In this document: positions 1-9,425 of the stretch, piece by piece
Layout: every line of letters starts with the position of its first letter
Position numbering within the stretch: the stretch's first letter is position 1
Assembly: GCA_023435265.1 (NCBI GenBank)
Contig: JAEYRZ010000174.1
Coordinates: forward strand, 13,860 to 77,859
Direction of reading: 5' to 3'
Source: Pseudomonadota bacterium
Lineage (GTDB): Bacteria > Desulfobacterota > Desulfobacteria > Desulfobacterales > Desulfosarcinaceae
DNA: 64,000 bases
Position numbers and translations under genes: made by a program
The notes under the pieces: model-generated
The model's input: the letters and a program-made list of their open reading frames with translations, nothing else
What the model was told of the DNA's origin: nothing
The model's database searches: none

Positions 1-1178
1 GCAGCCGCGTCATCGGTCTGGATCTCCGGCCATTTGATGTAATCGTAAGCCGGCAGGGCCAGCAGGCCTCCGCTCTGGTTGATATTGCCCACCAGCACGT
101 TCAGCGCATGGACCGCCAGCGCCTCCTTGAGACCGCCCGGGGTCTGGCCTTTACCGCATCCATATAGCGCCAGCGGCTTCTTGGCCGTGGCGTAGCGCCT
201 GGCCAGATCGGTAATTCTTTGAGCGTCAACGCCGACCAATCCGGCCACCGATTCGGGAGCATACTTCTCCTTGACCATACTGGCGAAAGCGCCCAGACCC
301 CGGATCTCCGCACCTCCGGAGCGCACCAGGTCCTGGCTGATGATCACGTGCGCCAAAGCGAAGGCCAGCTCGGTTTCGGTGCCCGGATTGATGGCCAGCC
401 ATTGATTCGCCTGAGCCGCCGTGTTGGACAAACGCGGTTCGACCTGGACCAGGGTCGCATGTCGCTCTTTCCAGCCGCTGTGCGCCTGGATCATGCGCAC
501 CGGCGAGCCGTACCCTTCCAGGATGGCGCTGCCGAAGCTCAAAATGAAATCGGCATTTTCGACATCCACGCCGGCGAATCCATCGGCCCCCTGAATCAGG
601 TACAGCGCCGCCTCGGAAGCATCCTCCATGGAGGGCATGCGATAGAAATTGGGCGATCCATAAGCACTTAAAAACCGATTGAGCAGCTGCGGCACCGTTC
701 CGGCATCCCGGGAGCTGATGCAGGCCACCGATTGCGGATTGCCCTGGCTGCGGATTTCGGTCAGTTTTTCAGCAACTTCCCGGGCCGCCTGCTCCCAGGA
801 GATCGGTTGCCAGCGGCCTTCTCCGCGTTCGCCGATACGTTTGAGCGGCGTTTTGACGCGGTCCGGGCCATAGAGCAGTTGCAGCCCTGAAAGCCCCAGC
901 ATGCAGATGCCGCCTTTATTGATCGGGTGGTCTTCGATGCCTTCTATTTTGACCGCCCGGTCACCGACTTTTCGAATGCTGATCCCGCAACCGCCGGGGC
1001 ATAGCGTGCATGTCGAGTTGACATACGCGGTTTCACCCTCTTCAGGCACGGGAGTCCATGGCCAATTCTGGGACCAGATGGAGAGGTCGTCGGTCAGCTT
1101 CCAGGGCAAAGGCGAAAGCGCGGTGCCTGCAGCCCCGCCGATGACGAAAGAGAGGAAACATCTTCTGGACAATTTCAT
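1..1178 (-). CDS. qrcB: Menaquinone reductase subunit QrcB, molybdopterin oxidoreductase-like (partial, 3' end off window)
   Basis: This reads as the N-terminal 392 residues of a large molybdopterin-oxidoreductase-family protein; the rest lies beyond the left edge. A Tat signal with SRRCFL at residues 4-9 is followed by a hydrophobic stretch, so the protein should be exported folded to the periplasm. Cys57, Cys60, Cys64 and Cys92 form the C-x2-C-x3-C-x27-C cluster motif of this superfamily. It follows the multihaem gene qrcA on the same strand after 67 bp, which points to the Qrc complex that passes electrons from periplasmic cytochrome c3 to menaquinone in sulfate reducers. In that complex the subunit is reported to lack molybdenum, which cannot be tested here. 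I chose the ATG at 1178 because it places the Tat motif correctly. Another periplasmic CISM-family complex is possible but less likely. Confidence 0.8.
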   Translation of the reverse strand, partial: MKLSRRCFLSFVIGGAAGTALSPLPWKLTDDLSIWSQNWPWTPVPEEGETAYVNSTCTLCPGGCGISIRKVGDRAVKIEGIEDHPINKGGICMLGLSGLQLLYGPDRVKTPLKRIGERGEGRWQPISWEQAAREVAEKLTEIRSQGNPQSVACISSRDAGTVPQLLNRFLSAYGSPNFYRMPSMEDASEAALYLIQGADGFAGVDVENADFILSFGSAILEGYGSPVRMIQAHSGWKERHATLVQVEPRLSNTAAQANQWLAINPGTETELAFALAHVIISQDLVRSGGAEIRGLGAFASMVKEKYAPESVAGLVGVDAQRITDLARRYATAKKPLALYGCGKGQTPGGLKEALAVHALNVLVGNINQSGGLLALPAYDYIKWPEIQTDDAA

Positions 1179-1245
1179 AAATTTTACCTCAACCTAGCTC
1201 GCCCGTCGATTGTCAGTGGAAGTATCTCGCGTAAGGTGAACCCTG

Positions 1246-1941
1246 TTATTTGTGGCAGACAAAACAGGCATCGCGGCCGGTTTGAACGCTGGAATCATGG
1301 ATGCCGGCCGTTTTGTGGCACTGAGCGCAATCATCCATTTTCATGCGGTCCCAGGTGTTGCGCTTGAAACCCGCGATGTTGTGTCCCCAGATATCCCGGC
1401 TGTAGCCGGTGATCCGGTTCTCCTCGAAAGGCTTCAGTTGCTCGGAAGTTCCGATATCACCGTGACAGGTCATACAATCCAGCTTGGCGCCGTAGACATG
1501 GGCGGCGTGCGAGAAGAAAACGCAATCCGGCTGGCGTGCATATCTCAGCCAGGGGACCTCGCGCTCCTTGGCGACATACTGGTCCACGAAAATAGCTTCG
1601 TCCTCGCTCTCACCCATTTTTTCGGAATGGCAATCGATGCATTGCGCAAGGGCCGGTGATCCCGAGAAACTTCCGTCTTCACGAAAAAAGTGGCAGCTCA
1701 CACAGCCGTCGACCTGTTCCAGATGGAGCTTATGATTGAAATTGAAGGGCTGGTTCTTGTGGGAATAAAGCAGCTTGGGAAAGACCGCCCATCCCAGTAC
1801 CATGCTTAAGGCTACGCCGGCGATGAAGAACAGGAGGATATAGGCGCCGCCTCCCGGGGCGTGGGGGGATGCGTCGGGATGATGGGATGCATTGCCACCC
1901 TCATGAACACCACTGGATTTCTGATCGTTATCCTTGCTCAT
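1246..1941 (-). CDS. qrcA: Menaquinone reductase multihaem cytochrome c subunit QrcA
   Basis: The protein has 231 residues. A Gly/Ala/Tyr-rich N-terminus leads into one membrane anchor at about residues 33-57, followed by a periplasmic domain with five CxxCH haem-c motifs at residues 80, 101, 156, 205 and 226. A lone cysteine in DCVFFSH (Cys140) could carry a sixth, singly attached haem. QrcA accepts electrons from type I cytochrome c3 and feeds the Qrc complex. qrcB follows on the same strand. An in-frame GTG lies 6 bp upstream, but GGAG sits five bases before the ATG at 1941, so I use the ATG. NrfH-type and other anchored multihaem cytochromes are alternatives; the qrcB-like neighbour argues against them. 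Confidence 0.82.
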   Translation of the reverse strand: MSKDNDQKSSGVHEGGNASHHPDASPHAPGGGAYILLFFIAGVALSMVLGWAVFPKLLYSHKNQPFNFNHKLHLEQVDGCVSCHFFREDGSFSGSPALAQCIDCHSEKMGESEDEAIFVDQYVAKEREVPWLRYARQPDCVFFSHAAHVYGAKLDCMTCHGDIGTSEQLKPFEENRITGYSRDIWGHNIAGFKRNTWDRMKMDDCAQCHKTAGIHDSSVQTGRDACFVCHK

Positions 1942-2263
1942 GGACACTCCGTGCGCGTTGAGATCCGGATCGCTCCGTTAATAAGCTGCGGACGGCAGGA
2001 TACCCTGTTGCCGCCAGCGTCTCCATACCTCAAGATCCGCTTTCTGCCTATTGTAAAAATGCGTTGATGCAAGCTGACGAAAGATCATGTGCCTTGCCAT
2101 GGGATCTCGCCTAGTACCTGTCGCCTCTCATTTTGTCAAGTCCTATCAATGAGGTGGGCTCCCGCGCAACGGGGTCGGGCGCTCCACAGTGCAGCGGCGC
2201 GGCCGCGGCCCACAGCGGGCTGTGGACAATCGGCGGCGTTGAAAGCCGGCGCATATTAATGCC

Positions 2264-2293
2264 TTGACATCCAAAAACCACCGGTGCTATTGG
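2264..2293 (+). promoter_or_regulatory. Candidate sigma-70 promoter for rpsF-rpsR-rplI
   Basis: A consensus TTGACA lies at 2264-2269, followed by an 18-bp spacer and a weak -10 (TATTGG) at 2288-2293. It would give a leader of roughly 60 nt before rpsF. The -35 is strong and the -10 poor, so the call is tentative. Confidence 0.35.
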
Positions 2294-2321
2294 AAGCGAT
2301 TTCAGTTGCATTCCTTGCTCC

Positions 2322-2346
2322 GGCTGGCTGCCGGGGCTATACAGCC
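2322..2346 (+). promoter_or_regulatory. Possible S6:S18 autoregulatory leader motif upstream of rpsF
   Basis: GGCTG at 2322-2326 can pair with CAGCC at 2342-2346, enclosing a loop with CCGGGG at 2331-2336. Known S6:S18-responsive leaders in front of rpsF have a short stem with a conserved CCG in an internal loop or bulge close to the ribosome binding site. The position here, just before AAGGAGG, fits. The stem is only 5 bp, so this is suggestive. Confidence 0.3.
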
Positions 2347-2359
2347 ACAAGGAGGCATT

Positions 2360-2818
2360 ATGCGAAGGTACGAAACTATTGTCATTGTAGATCCCGATCT
2401 ATCGGAAGAGGATCGCAAGGCACTGTTCGCGCGCATCGGTGAGATCATTTCACAAAATGCGGGCGAACTGATTGCCGAAGATCCCTGGGGCACCAAAAAA
2501 CTGGCCTACGAAATCAAGAAAAAGACGCGGGGCTATTATTCGCGTTTCGATTTCTGCGGCACGGGGCCATTGGTGGACGAAATGGAGCGGCAGTTCCGCA
2601 TCGACGACCGCATCTTGAAATTCCTCACGGTCCTTCTCAATCCCGAGGCCGATGTCGAAAAGATCAAAGCCGATATTGCAGCCGCCAAAGCCGCCCCGCC
2701 GGCGGAAAAAGCCGCAGCTGCGGACGAGGGTTCGCGCAACCGGGCCGCCGCAAACGATGAAGGCGGCGGCCAGGCGGACGGGGACGAAACCGAAACCGAC
2801 AATACTGATGAGGAGTAA
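2360..2818 (+). CDS. rpsF: 30S ribosomal protein S6
   Basis: The 152-residue protein begins MRRYETIVIVDP, the standard S6 opening, and keeps the S6 fold through about residue 105. A long Ala/Glu/Asp-rich tail ending in repeated acidic residues follows, like the glutamylated tail of enterobacterial S6 but longer. S6 binds 16S rRNA of the small-subunit platform together with S18, which is encoded 3 bp downstream. The start is fixed by AAGGAGG at 2349-2355; the upstream in-frame extension has no S6 character. It heads the rpsF-rpsR-rplI cluster. Confidence 0.96.
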   Translation: MRRYETIVIVDPDLSEEDRKALFARIGEIISQNAGELIAEDPWGTKKLAYEIKKKTRGYYSRFDFCGTGPLVDEMERQFRIDDRILKFLTVLLNPEADVEKIKADIAAAKAAPPAEKAAAADEGSRNRAAANDEGGGQADGDETETDNTDEE

Positions 2819-2821
2819 CAT

Positions 2822-3091
2822 ATGAGCGCCGACAACTCAAAAAAACCCGCCGCCCGTAAGCGTAAACGTAAAGTCTACCGCCGCCGCAAGGTGTGCCGCT
2901 TCTGCGCCGACAGCAGCATCGTGATCGACTACAAAGACGGGAAAACCCTTAAATATTTCATCACCGAACGCGGTAAGATCATTCCCCGTCGGATCACCGG
3001 GACATGCGCCAGCCATCAGCGCGAGTTGACGCTGGCCATCAAGCGGGCGCGCGCCATTGCGCTGTTGCCGTTTGTCGGGACCCTGGAATAA
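2822..3091 (+). CDS. rpsR: 30S ribosomal protein S18
   Basis: The 89-residue protein has a Lys/Arg-rich N-terminus, the CRFCAD segment, and the S18 core ([11 protein letters not shown], then [18 protein letters not shown]). S18 forms a heterodimer with S6 on the small subunit. CRFC may be half of a zinc site; only a third cysteine in GTCASHQR is visible. The gene starts 3 bp after the rpsF stop, so the two are cotranscribed and probably translationally coupled. Confidence 0.96.
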   Translation: MSADNSKKPAARKRKRKVYRRRKVCRFCADSSIVIDYKDGKTLKYFITERGKIIPRRITGTCASHQRELTLAIKRARAIALLPFVGTLE

Positions 3092-3200
3092 GGGGCGATC
3101 GGCGGACGCCCGCAGGCCGCTTTCCAGTCATGCGGCCGCAAACGTTCACCAGCACCCCGACGATATCGTTCTATTGAACTGACGACAACGGAGGTTGTCC

Positions 3201-3644
3201 ATGAGAGTGATTTTAAAAGAAACCATCGACTCGCTGGGAATCATCGGCAGCGAGGTCGAAGTCGCCAGCGGCTTTGCCCGAAATTACCTTCTCCCCCAGG
3301 GCAAGGCGGTTCCGGCCACCGATCAGTACCGCAAGATCATCGAACAGAGCCGGGCCAAGTTCGAGGTCCAGATCGCCAAGGAAAAGGAACTCGCCAACCA
3401 GATGGCCGAACGGCTCGAAAAGATCGAGCTGCAGATCACGGCCAAAATACACGAAGAGGATCGGCTCTACGGCTCGATCACCGTTCGGGACATCGTCGAG
3501 GCGCTGGCCAAAAACGATATCCAGGTTGACAAGCGAATGGTCATGCTCAAAGAGCCGATAAAAACGATCGGCACCTTCAAAGTGCCCATCCGGGTTTATA
3601 AAGAGATCGAACCCGAGATCACCGTTCACGTCATCTCCGAATAA
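3201..3644 (+). CDS. rplI: 50S ribosomal protein L9
   Basis: The 147-residue protein opens MRVILKETIDSLG, followed by GFARNYLLPQGKA, the hallmark of the L9 N-terminal rRNA-binding domain. A long connecting helix (about residues 45-75) and the C-terminal domain ending in EITVHVISE complete the family length. It binds 23S rRNA at the base of the L1 stalk. GGAGG at 3190-3194 is six bases before the ATG at 3201; a TTG two codons upstream is less likely. It is third in the ribosomal cluster and precedes dnaB, a common order. Confidence 0.95.
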   Translation: MRVILKETIDSLGIIGSEVEVASGFARNYLLPQGKAVPATDQYRKIIEQSRAKFEVQIAKEKELANQMAERLEKIELQITAKIHEEDRLYGSITVRDIVEALAKNDIQVDKRMVMLKEPIKTIGTFKVPIRVYKEIEPEITVHVISE

Positions 3645-3658
3645 ATCTCGCACGTACA

Positions 3659-3686
3659 GGGTATCGGTTGGCACCAACCGATACCC
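3659..3686. terminator. Perfect 28-bp palindrome between rplI and dnaB
   Basis: Arms of 13 bp at 3659-3671 and 3674-3686 are exactly complementary with a 2-base centre. It lies 14 bp after the rplI stop and 40 bp before dnaB. There is no clear T-tract, so it may be a weak terminator, an RNA-processing hairpin or an operator. Confidence 0.5.
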
Positions 3687-3726
3687 TGCGATTGTAATCT
3701 GATAAAATCCGTTATATTCCGATTCA

Positions 3727-5078
3727 ATGACATCCAACCCGCAATTGCGCTCCAGAGATCTCTCGCTTCAAAAGCTTCCACCCCAGAGCATCGAGGCGGA
3801 GGAATCCATTCTCAGCGCCATTCTGCTGGATAACAATATTCTGCTGGATGTGCTGGAACTGCTGACCCCGGAAGATTTTTACCGCACCGCCCACCAGACC
3901 ATCTTCGCGGCCATCAACGCGCTCTTCCACAAAGCAGAACCCGTCGATCTGGTGACCCTGACCAACGTACTGCGCGAGAAGAACAAGCTTGAAGAGATCG
4001 GTGGCGCTGCCTATCTGGCCCGCCTGGTCGACACCGTACCCTCGGCGATCAATGTCCAGCATTATGCCCGCATCATCCGCGACAAATCATCGCTGCGGCG
4101 GCTGATTGCAAAATCGAACGAAATCACGCAGCGCTGCTACGAAGATTCCGGCGACCTGGATCAGGTCCTGGACTTCGCCGAAAGCGCCGTTTTCGAAATC
4201 TCGGAAAACAAGCATCAGGCCGCTTTTCACCCGCTCAACAAGATCATCGAATCCAACATCGATGCGCTGGAAGAACGCCAGGGCAACCGCGCCCTGGTCA
4301 CCGGGGTGACGACCGGATTTACACGCCTGGACCATTTGACCGCGGGTCTCCAAGGCTCCGACCTGATCATTCTGGCCGCCCGCCCCAGCATGGGCAAAAC
4401 CGCCCTGGCCTTGAACATCGCCCGCAATGCAGCTGTCGAAGGCAATGTCCCGGTGGCCATCTTCTCTCTGGAAATGTCGAAGGAACAGTTGTCGATGCGC
4501 ATGCTGTGTTCCGAGGCACGCGTCGACTCTTCGCGCGTCCGCGGCGGTTTTCTCAATCCCGAGGACTGGAACCGCATCACCGACGCCGCCGGCGTCCTGT
4601 CCGAGGCCCCGCTTTTCATCGACGATTCGCCGGATATTTCGGCCACCTCGATTCGGACCAAATCGCGACGGCTGAAAATGGATCGTGGATTGGGCCTGGT
4701 GGTCATCGACTACATGCAGTTGATGAAAGGCCGCTTGACCGCCGAACGGCGCGATCTTGAAATTTCGGAAATTTCGCGGTCGTTGAAACTTCTGGCCAAA
4801 GAGCTGAACCTGCCGGTCGTCGCCCTGTCACAATTGAACCGCAAACTGGAAGAACGCAGCGATAAGCGCCCGCAGCTCTCGGATTTGCGCGAATCCGGAG
4901 CCCTCGAGCAGGATGCCGACGTGGTGGCTTTCATTTACCGCGACGAGGTATATAATAAGGACGAGAGCAACTCAAACCGCGGCATGGCGGAAATCATCAT
5001 CGCCAAGCAGCGCAATGGCCCCACGGGGACGGTTCCATTGACATTTCTGAATGCCTACACCCGTTTCGAGAATCCTGC

Positions 5079-5082
<4 letters not shown>
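3727..5082 (+). CDS. dnaB: Replicative DNA helicase DnaB
   Basis: The 451-residue protein has the DnaB N-terminal helical domain (LPPQSIEAEESILSAILL, residues 17-34) that contacts DnaG primase, a linker, and a RecA-like hexameric ATPase domain with Walker A in ARPSMGKTAL (about 218-227). Later helicase motifs VVIDYMQLM and ALSQLNRKLEER are intact. It is full length with no intein. It unwinds the lagging-strand template at the fork. The last 4 bp overlap the hflX start (ATGA). Confidence 0.97.
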
Positions 5083-6728
<1,646 letters not shown>

Positions 6729-6751
6729 GCTCCTTTGCGGCGCATAAAGTG

Positions 6752-6781
6752 TTGACAATCGTCGATCAAACTGGATAGATA
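6752..6781 (+). promoter_or_regulatory. Candidate promoter for the inositol-monophosphatase-family gene
   Basis: TTGACA at 6752-6757, an 18-bp spacer and TAGATA at 6776-6781 (running on as TAGATAAT). The expected transcription start would be only a few bases before the ATG at 6791, and no Shine-Dalgarno is present, which suggests a leaderless or near-leaderless mRNA. Confidence 0.45.
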
Positions 6782-6790
6782 ATCACGCTT

Positions 6791-7573
6791 ATGGATCTTT
6801 CTCCGATCAGCCGGATTGCCACACGGGCAGCGTATCGCGCAGGGCGTGTCCTCAATGATCGCTTCGGCAGGATCACCCAGGTTGCCAAAAAAGGGGCCAT
6901 CGATCTTGTCACCGAGGCCGACATCGAATCCGAACAGGCGATCATCGCCACCATCAAAGAAGACTATCCGGATCACACGATTCTGGCCGAGGAGTCCGGA
7001 CTGCTGGAACAACCCGGCCGGTACCGCTGGATCATCGATCCCCTGGACGGAACGACCAATTTCGCGCACCACCTCCCGCTTTATTCCATATCGATTGCCT
7101 TTGCGCGGGAATCGGAAATCCTCGTCGGACTTGTCCTGATTCCCGCGACGGGAGAATTGTTCCTCGCCCTGAAAGGTCAGGGCGCCCGGCTGAACAACAT
7201 CCCCCTGCAGGTCTCGGCAACCTCCGCGCTCGAGGAAAGCCTGCTCGTCACCGGGTTTCCGTACGATAACCGGACAGGCATCGACACTTTGATCAGCAGG
7301 TTCAAGAAATGCCTTCTGGCCGCTCAGGGCGTTCGCCGCCTGGGAGCGGCGGCGATCGATTTATGCTACGTCGCGGGGGGAAAATTCGAGGGCTTCTGGG
7401 AAGAAGGACTGAAGCCCTGGGATACCGCGGCCGGCGTACTGATGGTAAACGAAGCCGGCGGGCGCGTAACCAACTTCGAAGCGCTTCCGTTTCAAATCGA
7501 ACATCAGCAGCTTCTGGCCACCAATGGTCTCATTCATCAGGCAATGATACGGGTGCTCCAGGGAGAGGAATGA
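6791..7573 (+). CDS. Inositol monophosphatase family protein (SuhB-like)
   Basis: The 260-residue protein carries the Mg/Li-dependent phosphatase signatures: DLVTEADIESE, ILAEESG, the metal-binding WIIDPLDGTTNF (about residues 79-90) and the C-terminal KPWDTAAG (about 213-220). It should hydrolyse a sugar or inositol phosphate such as inositol-1-phosphate or fructose-1,6-bisphosphate; the substrate cannot be read from sequence. SuhB proteins can also act in rRNA antitermination. The start has no ribosome binding site but lies directly behind a promoter-like sequence. A small Cys-rich gene starts two bases after its stop. Confidence 0.9.
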   Translation: MDLSPISRIATRAAYRAGRVLNDRFGRITQVAKKGAIDLVTEADIESEQAIIATIKEDYPDHTILAEESGLLEQPGRYRWIIDPLDGTTNFAHHLPLYSISIAFARESEILVGLVLIPATGELFLALKGQGARLNNIPLQVSATSALEESLLVTGFPYDNRTGIDTLISRFKKCLLAAQGVRRLGAAAIDLCYVAGGKFEGFWEEGLKPWDTAAGVLMVNEAGGRVTNFEALPFQIEHQQLLATNGLIHQAMIRVLQGEE

Positions 7574-7574
7574 A

Positions 7575-7772
7575 ATGCATAGAAGAATAAAAGCATTATT
7601 GACCGTCAATGAGCAGCTGGGCTGCTTCGGCGATTACAATCGGACCAATCCGATGTGCACCGCGCGTTGCGTACTGCGCTTGCGTTGTGCCATTCAGCAG
7701 GATCAGAATATGCGCATGGAGATGCTGGAAGATTGGGTCGCCTTTGAAGGAGTGGATATCAAGATCCAGTAA
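7575..7772 (+). CDS. Small conserved four-cysteine protein, function unknown
   Basis: A 65-residue protein with a cysteine-spaced core: GCFGDYNRTNPMC, then TARC and RLRC, followed by an amphipathic Gln/Met/Glu-rich helix. Four cysteines in about 26 residues suggest a zinc or redox site. I recall similar short proteins in sulfate-reducing Desulfobacterota but no assigned function. It begins two bases after the preceding stop, so it is very likely coexpressed with the phosphatase gene. The antisense reading of the same interval has no family character. Confidence 0.65.
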   Translation: MHRRIKALLTVNEQLGCFGDYNRTNPMCTARCVLRLRCAIQQDQNMRMEMLEDWVAFEGVDIKIQ

Positions 7773-7878
7773 TCCGGATCGATTGCTTGCCACCTCGCCT
7801 GCAGGAGCAATTCACCCTCCATCGGCAAGCGCCACCGGCACGTAGACCGATTCCCACCGAAGAAGAATATTCAACAAG

Positions 7879-7999
7879 TCTGTTGAAAAACGAGCAGCGA
7901 GCCTCAGGCGCGGCGCGGCTTTCAAATGGCTGCGCAAACAGGCCGGCGGCGGCGTTTTGAAAGCCGTGCAACACAGCCGCACGGCTCGAGGCGAAGTTA
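7879..7999. repeat. MITE/REP-like hairpin element, copy 1 (degenerate)
   Basis: This stretch shares blocks with 16432-16576: TGTTGAAAAACGAGC at the left, a GGCTTTCAAA block, TTTTGAAAGCCG, GCAACACA and GGCTCGA-GCGAAGTT at the right. The terminal inverted repeat seen in copy 2 is broken here at the right end. It lies between the convergent small Cys gene and dnaA. No transposase is nearby. Confidence 0.7.
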
Positions 8000-8046
8000 A
8001 AGCCGAAATTGAAAGCGAATGCGTGTACCGCTTTCAACTTCGGCTT
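8000..8046. terminator. Strong hairpin between convergent genes (possible bidirectional terminator)
   Basis: Arms at 8000-8017 and 8029-8046 pair at 17 of 18 positions around an 11-base loop. It lies 35 bp past the dnaA stop on the minus strand and abuts repeat copy 1. There is no long T-run, so termination is inferred from the stem and the convergent layout. It may instead be part of the repeat. Confidence 0.45.
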
Positions 8047-8081
8047 TCATTTGGCGTCTCCGCGGAAGAAGCTGTCCGGGA

Positions 8082-9425
8082 TCAGTATTCCCCTGCCTCC
8101 AGCTTTTTGCTCAAATATTCGACATGCCGCTGGACCGGAGCGCCTTGTTTGATTCCTTTTTCAATGGCACCGATGGCGTACAACGCCGTTGCATGGTACC
8201 GGTTGAAACTCCTGCCGATCGATTGCAGCGGTTGATCCGTATAGCGTCGTGCCAGATAGATCGCAACCTGGCGAGGGCGGACGATCGACTGCTTCCTTGA
8301 ACGGCTTACCAGCTCTTTAGGCGTAATATTATAGTATTTGCAGACGAGCTTTTTGATGTTGCCGATGGTGATGTTCTGCGTTTTATGCACCATGTTGCGT
8401 ATGACGCCGGCCGCCAGATCGAGGTCGATCGGAATGCTGAGCAGGGATGCCTTCATGGTGACGCTGGTCAAGCCACTTTTCAGCTGGCGCACATCCTGGG
8501 TGAGCTCGGATGCAAGATATTCGAGCACGTCGCTGGGAATGTTCCACGCGTTGGCCCGCGCATATTTCTGCATGATCTTAACGCGCACGCGGAAATCCGG
8601 AGGGTCAATCCCCGAAATCAATCCGGAAGACAAGCGCGACCTGAGATGATCGCTCAACTTGGGAATCTCCGAAGGTGAGTAGCAGCTGGAGAAGATAATG
8701 CGTTTGTTCTCGTTGAACAACGTATCCAGCGTGTGCGTCAGTTCGATCTGGGTTCGATCCTTGCCGCTCAGATAATGGACATCCTCGAGCAGCAGGACAT
8801 CGCACAGCTTGTGATACTTTTCCTTGAAGGTCGAAACGGTGTTGGTCTTATAAGAAGTGACCATCTCGTTGGTAAAATCCTCGGCCGTCATGTAATAGAC
8901 CCGTTCGTTGGGAAATTCGGACATGATCTGATGGCCGATGGCCTGGGACAAATGGCTCTTGCCCATTCCCGTTTTGGAGAGCAGGAAAAGCGAGTGGTGC
9001 TGCGTGTTTTTGCGGACCGCCAGAGAAAGCGCGGCCGAATAGGCGAAATCGTTGTTCTTGCCGACCACGAATTGATCGAAAGTGAAATCCTTGTGCAGAA
9101 GGCGCCCGTGATAGGGTTGAGCCGTCATGTTGGGCAGAATCAACTGCCGGGGGGGCTCGACGGTGCAGGCGTCCGATCGTTCGCCGTTGGCAATGACCAC
9201 CAGGTCAAGGTGAATTTCGTGACCAGCGGCACGTTCCAGTTCGGCTCGAATGAGCTCGCTGAAATGATCGTTGATGCGCTTGCGGAAGAAAAGGTTTGGA
9301 CAGATCAGGCGACATCCTCCGTTGTCCGTTTCTTCGGCCTTCAAGGGATCGATCCACATGCGATGGGTATGCGGTGGAATCTGATGCGTCAACGAGGTTT
9401 TGACTTTCTGCCAGAGAAGCTCCAT
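8082..9425 (-). CDS. dnaA: Divergent DnaA (chromosomal replication initiator family)
   Basis: The 447-residue protein has DnaA architecture: domain I (1-75), a short linker, an AAA+ domain (about 112-330) and a C-terminal DNA-binding domain (about 350-447). Several signatures deviate from typical DnaA. The P-loop is SKTGMGKS (150-157), with Ser where the first Gly is usual; Walker B is LLLED rather than LIDD; sensor 1 has SSC instead of TSD; and the DNA-reading loop is FNRYHATALYA (407-417) instead of the FGGRDHTTVLHA type, one residue shorter with Asp replaced by Tyr. RPRQ (383-386) is kept. It could be the initiator of a divergent lineage or a second DnaA. TATAAT on the minus strand lies only 14-19 bp before the ATG. 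Confidence 0.85.
   Translation of the reverse strand: MELLWQKVKTSLTHQIPPHTHRMWIDPLKAEETDNGGCRLICPNLFFRKRINDHFSELIRAELERAAGHEIHLDLVVIANGERSDACTVEPPRQLILPNMTAQPYHGRLLHKDFTFDQFVVGKNNDFAYSAALSLAVRKNTQHHSLFLLSKTGMGKSHLSQAIGHQIMSEFPNERVYYMTAEDFTNEMVTSYKTNTVSTFKEKYHKLCDVLLLEDVHYLSGKDRTQIELTHTLDTLFNENKRIIFSSCYSPSEIPKLSDHLRSRLSSGLISGIDPPDFRVRVKIMQKYARANAWNIPSDVLEYLASELTQDVRQLKSGLTSVTMKASLLSIPIDLDLAAGVIRNMVHKTQNITIGNIKKLVCKYYNITPKELVSRSRKQSIVRPRQVAIYLARRYTDQPLQSIGRSFNRYHATALYAIGAIEKGIKQGAPVQRHVEYLSKKLEAGEY

Larger units (their letters stand above)
1942..2359. other. Intergenic region between divergent qrcA and rpsF
   Basis: These 418 bp hold no convincing gene. They must contain the start signals of two divergent operons. 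A perfect palindrome at 2210-2225 (CCACAGC-GG-GCTGTGG) is a possible protein-binding site, and TGTGGACAA at 2221-2229 differs by one base from the reverse complement of a DnaA box. The rpsF promoter and leader candidates are listed separately. Confidence 0.5.

Noticed and set aside
2210..2229. DnaA-box-like TGTGGACAA beside a palindrome near rpsF
   Set aside because: A single near-match; the palindrome explains the sequence equally well and there is no AT-rich element.
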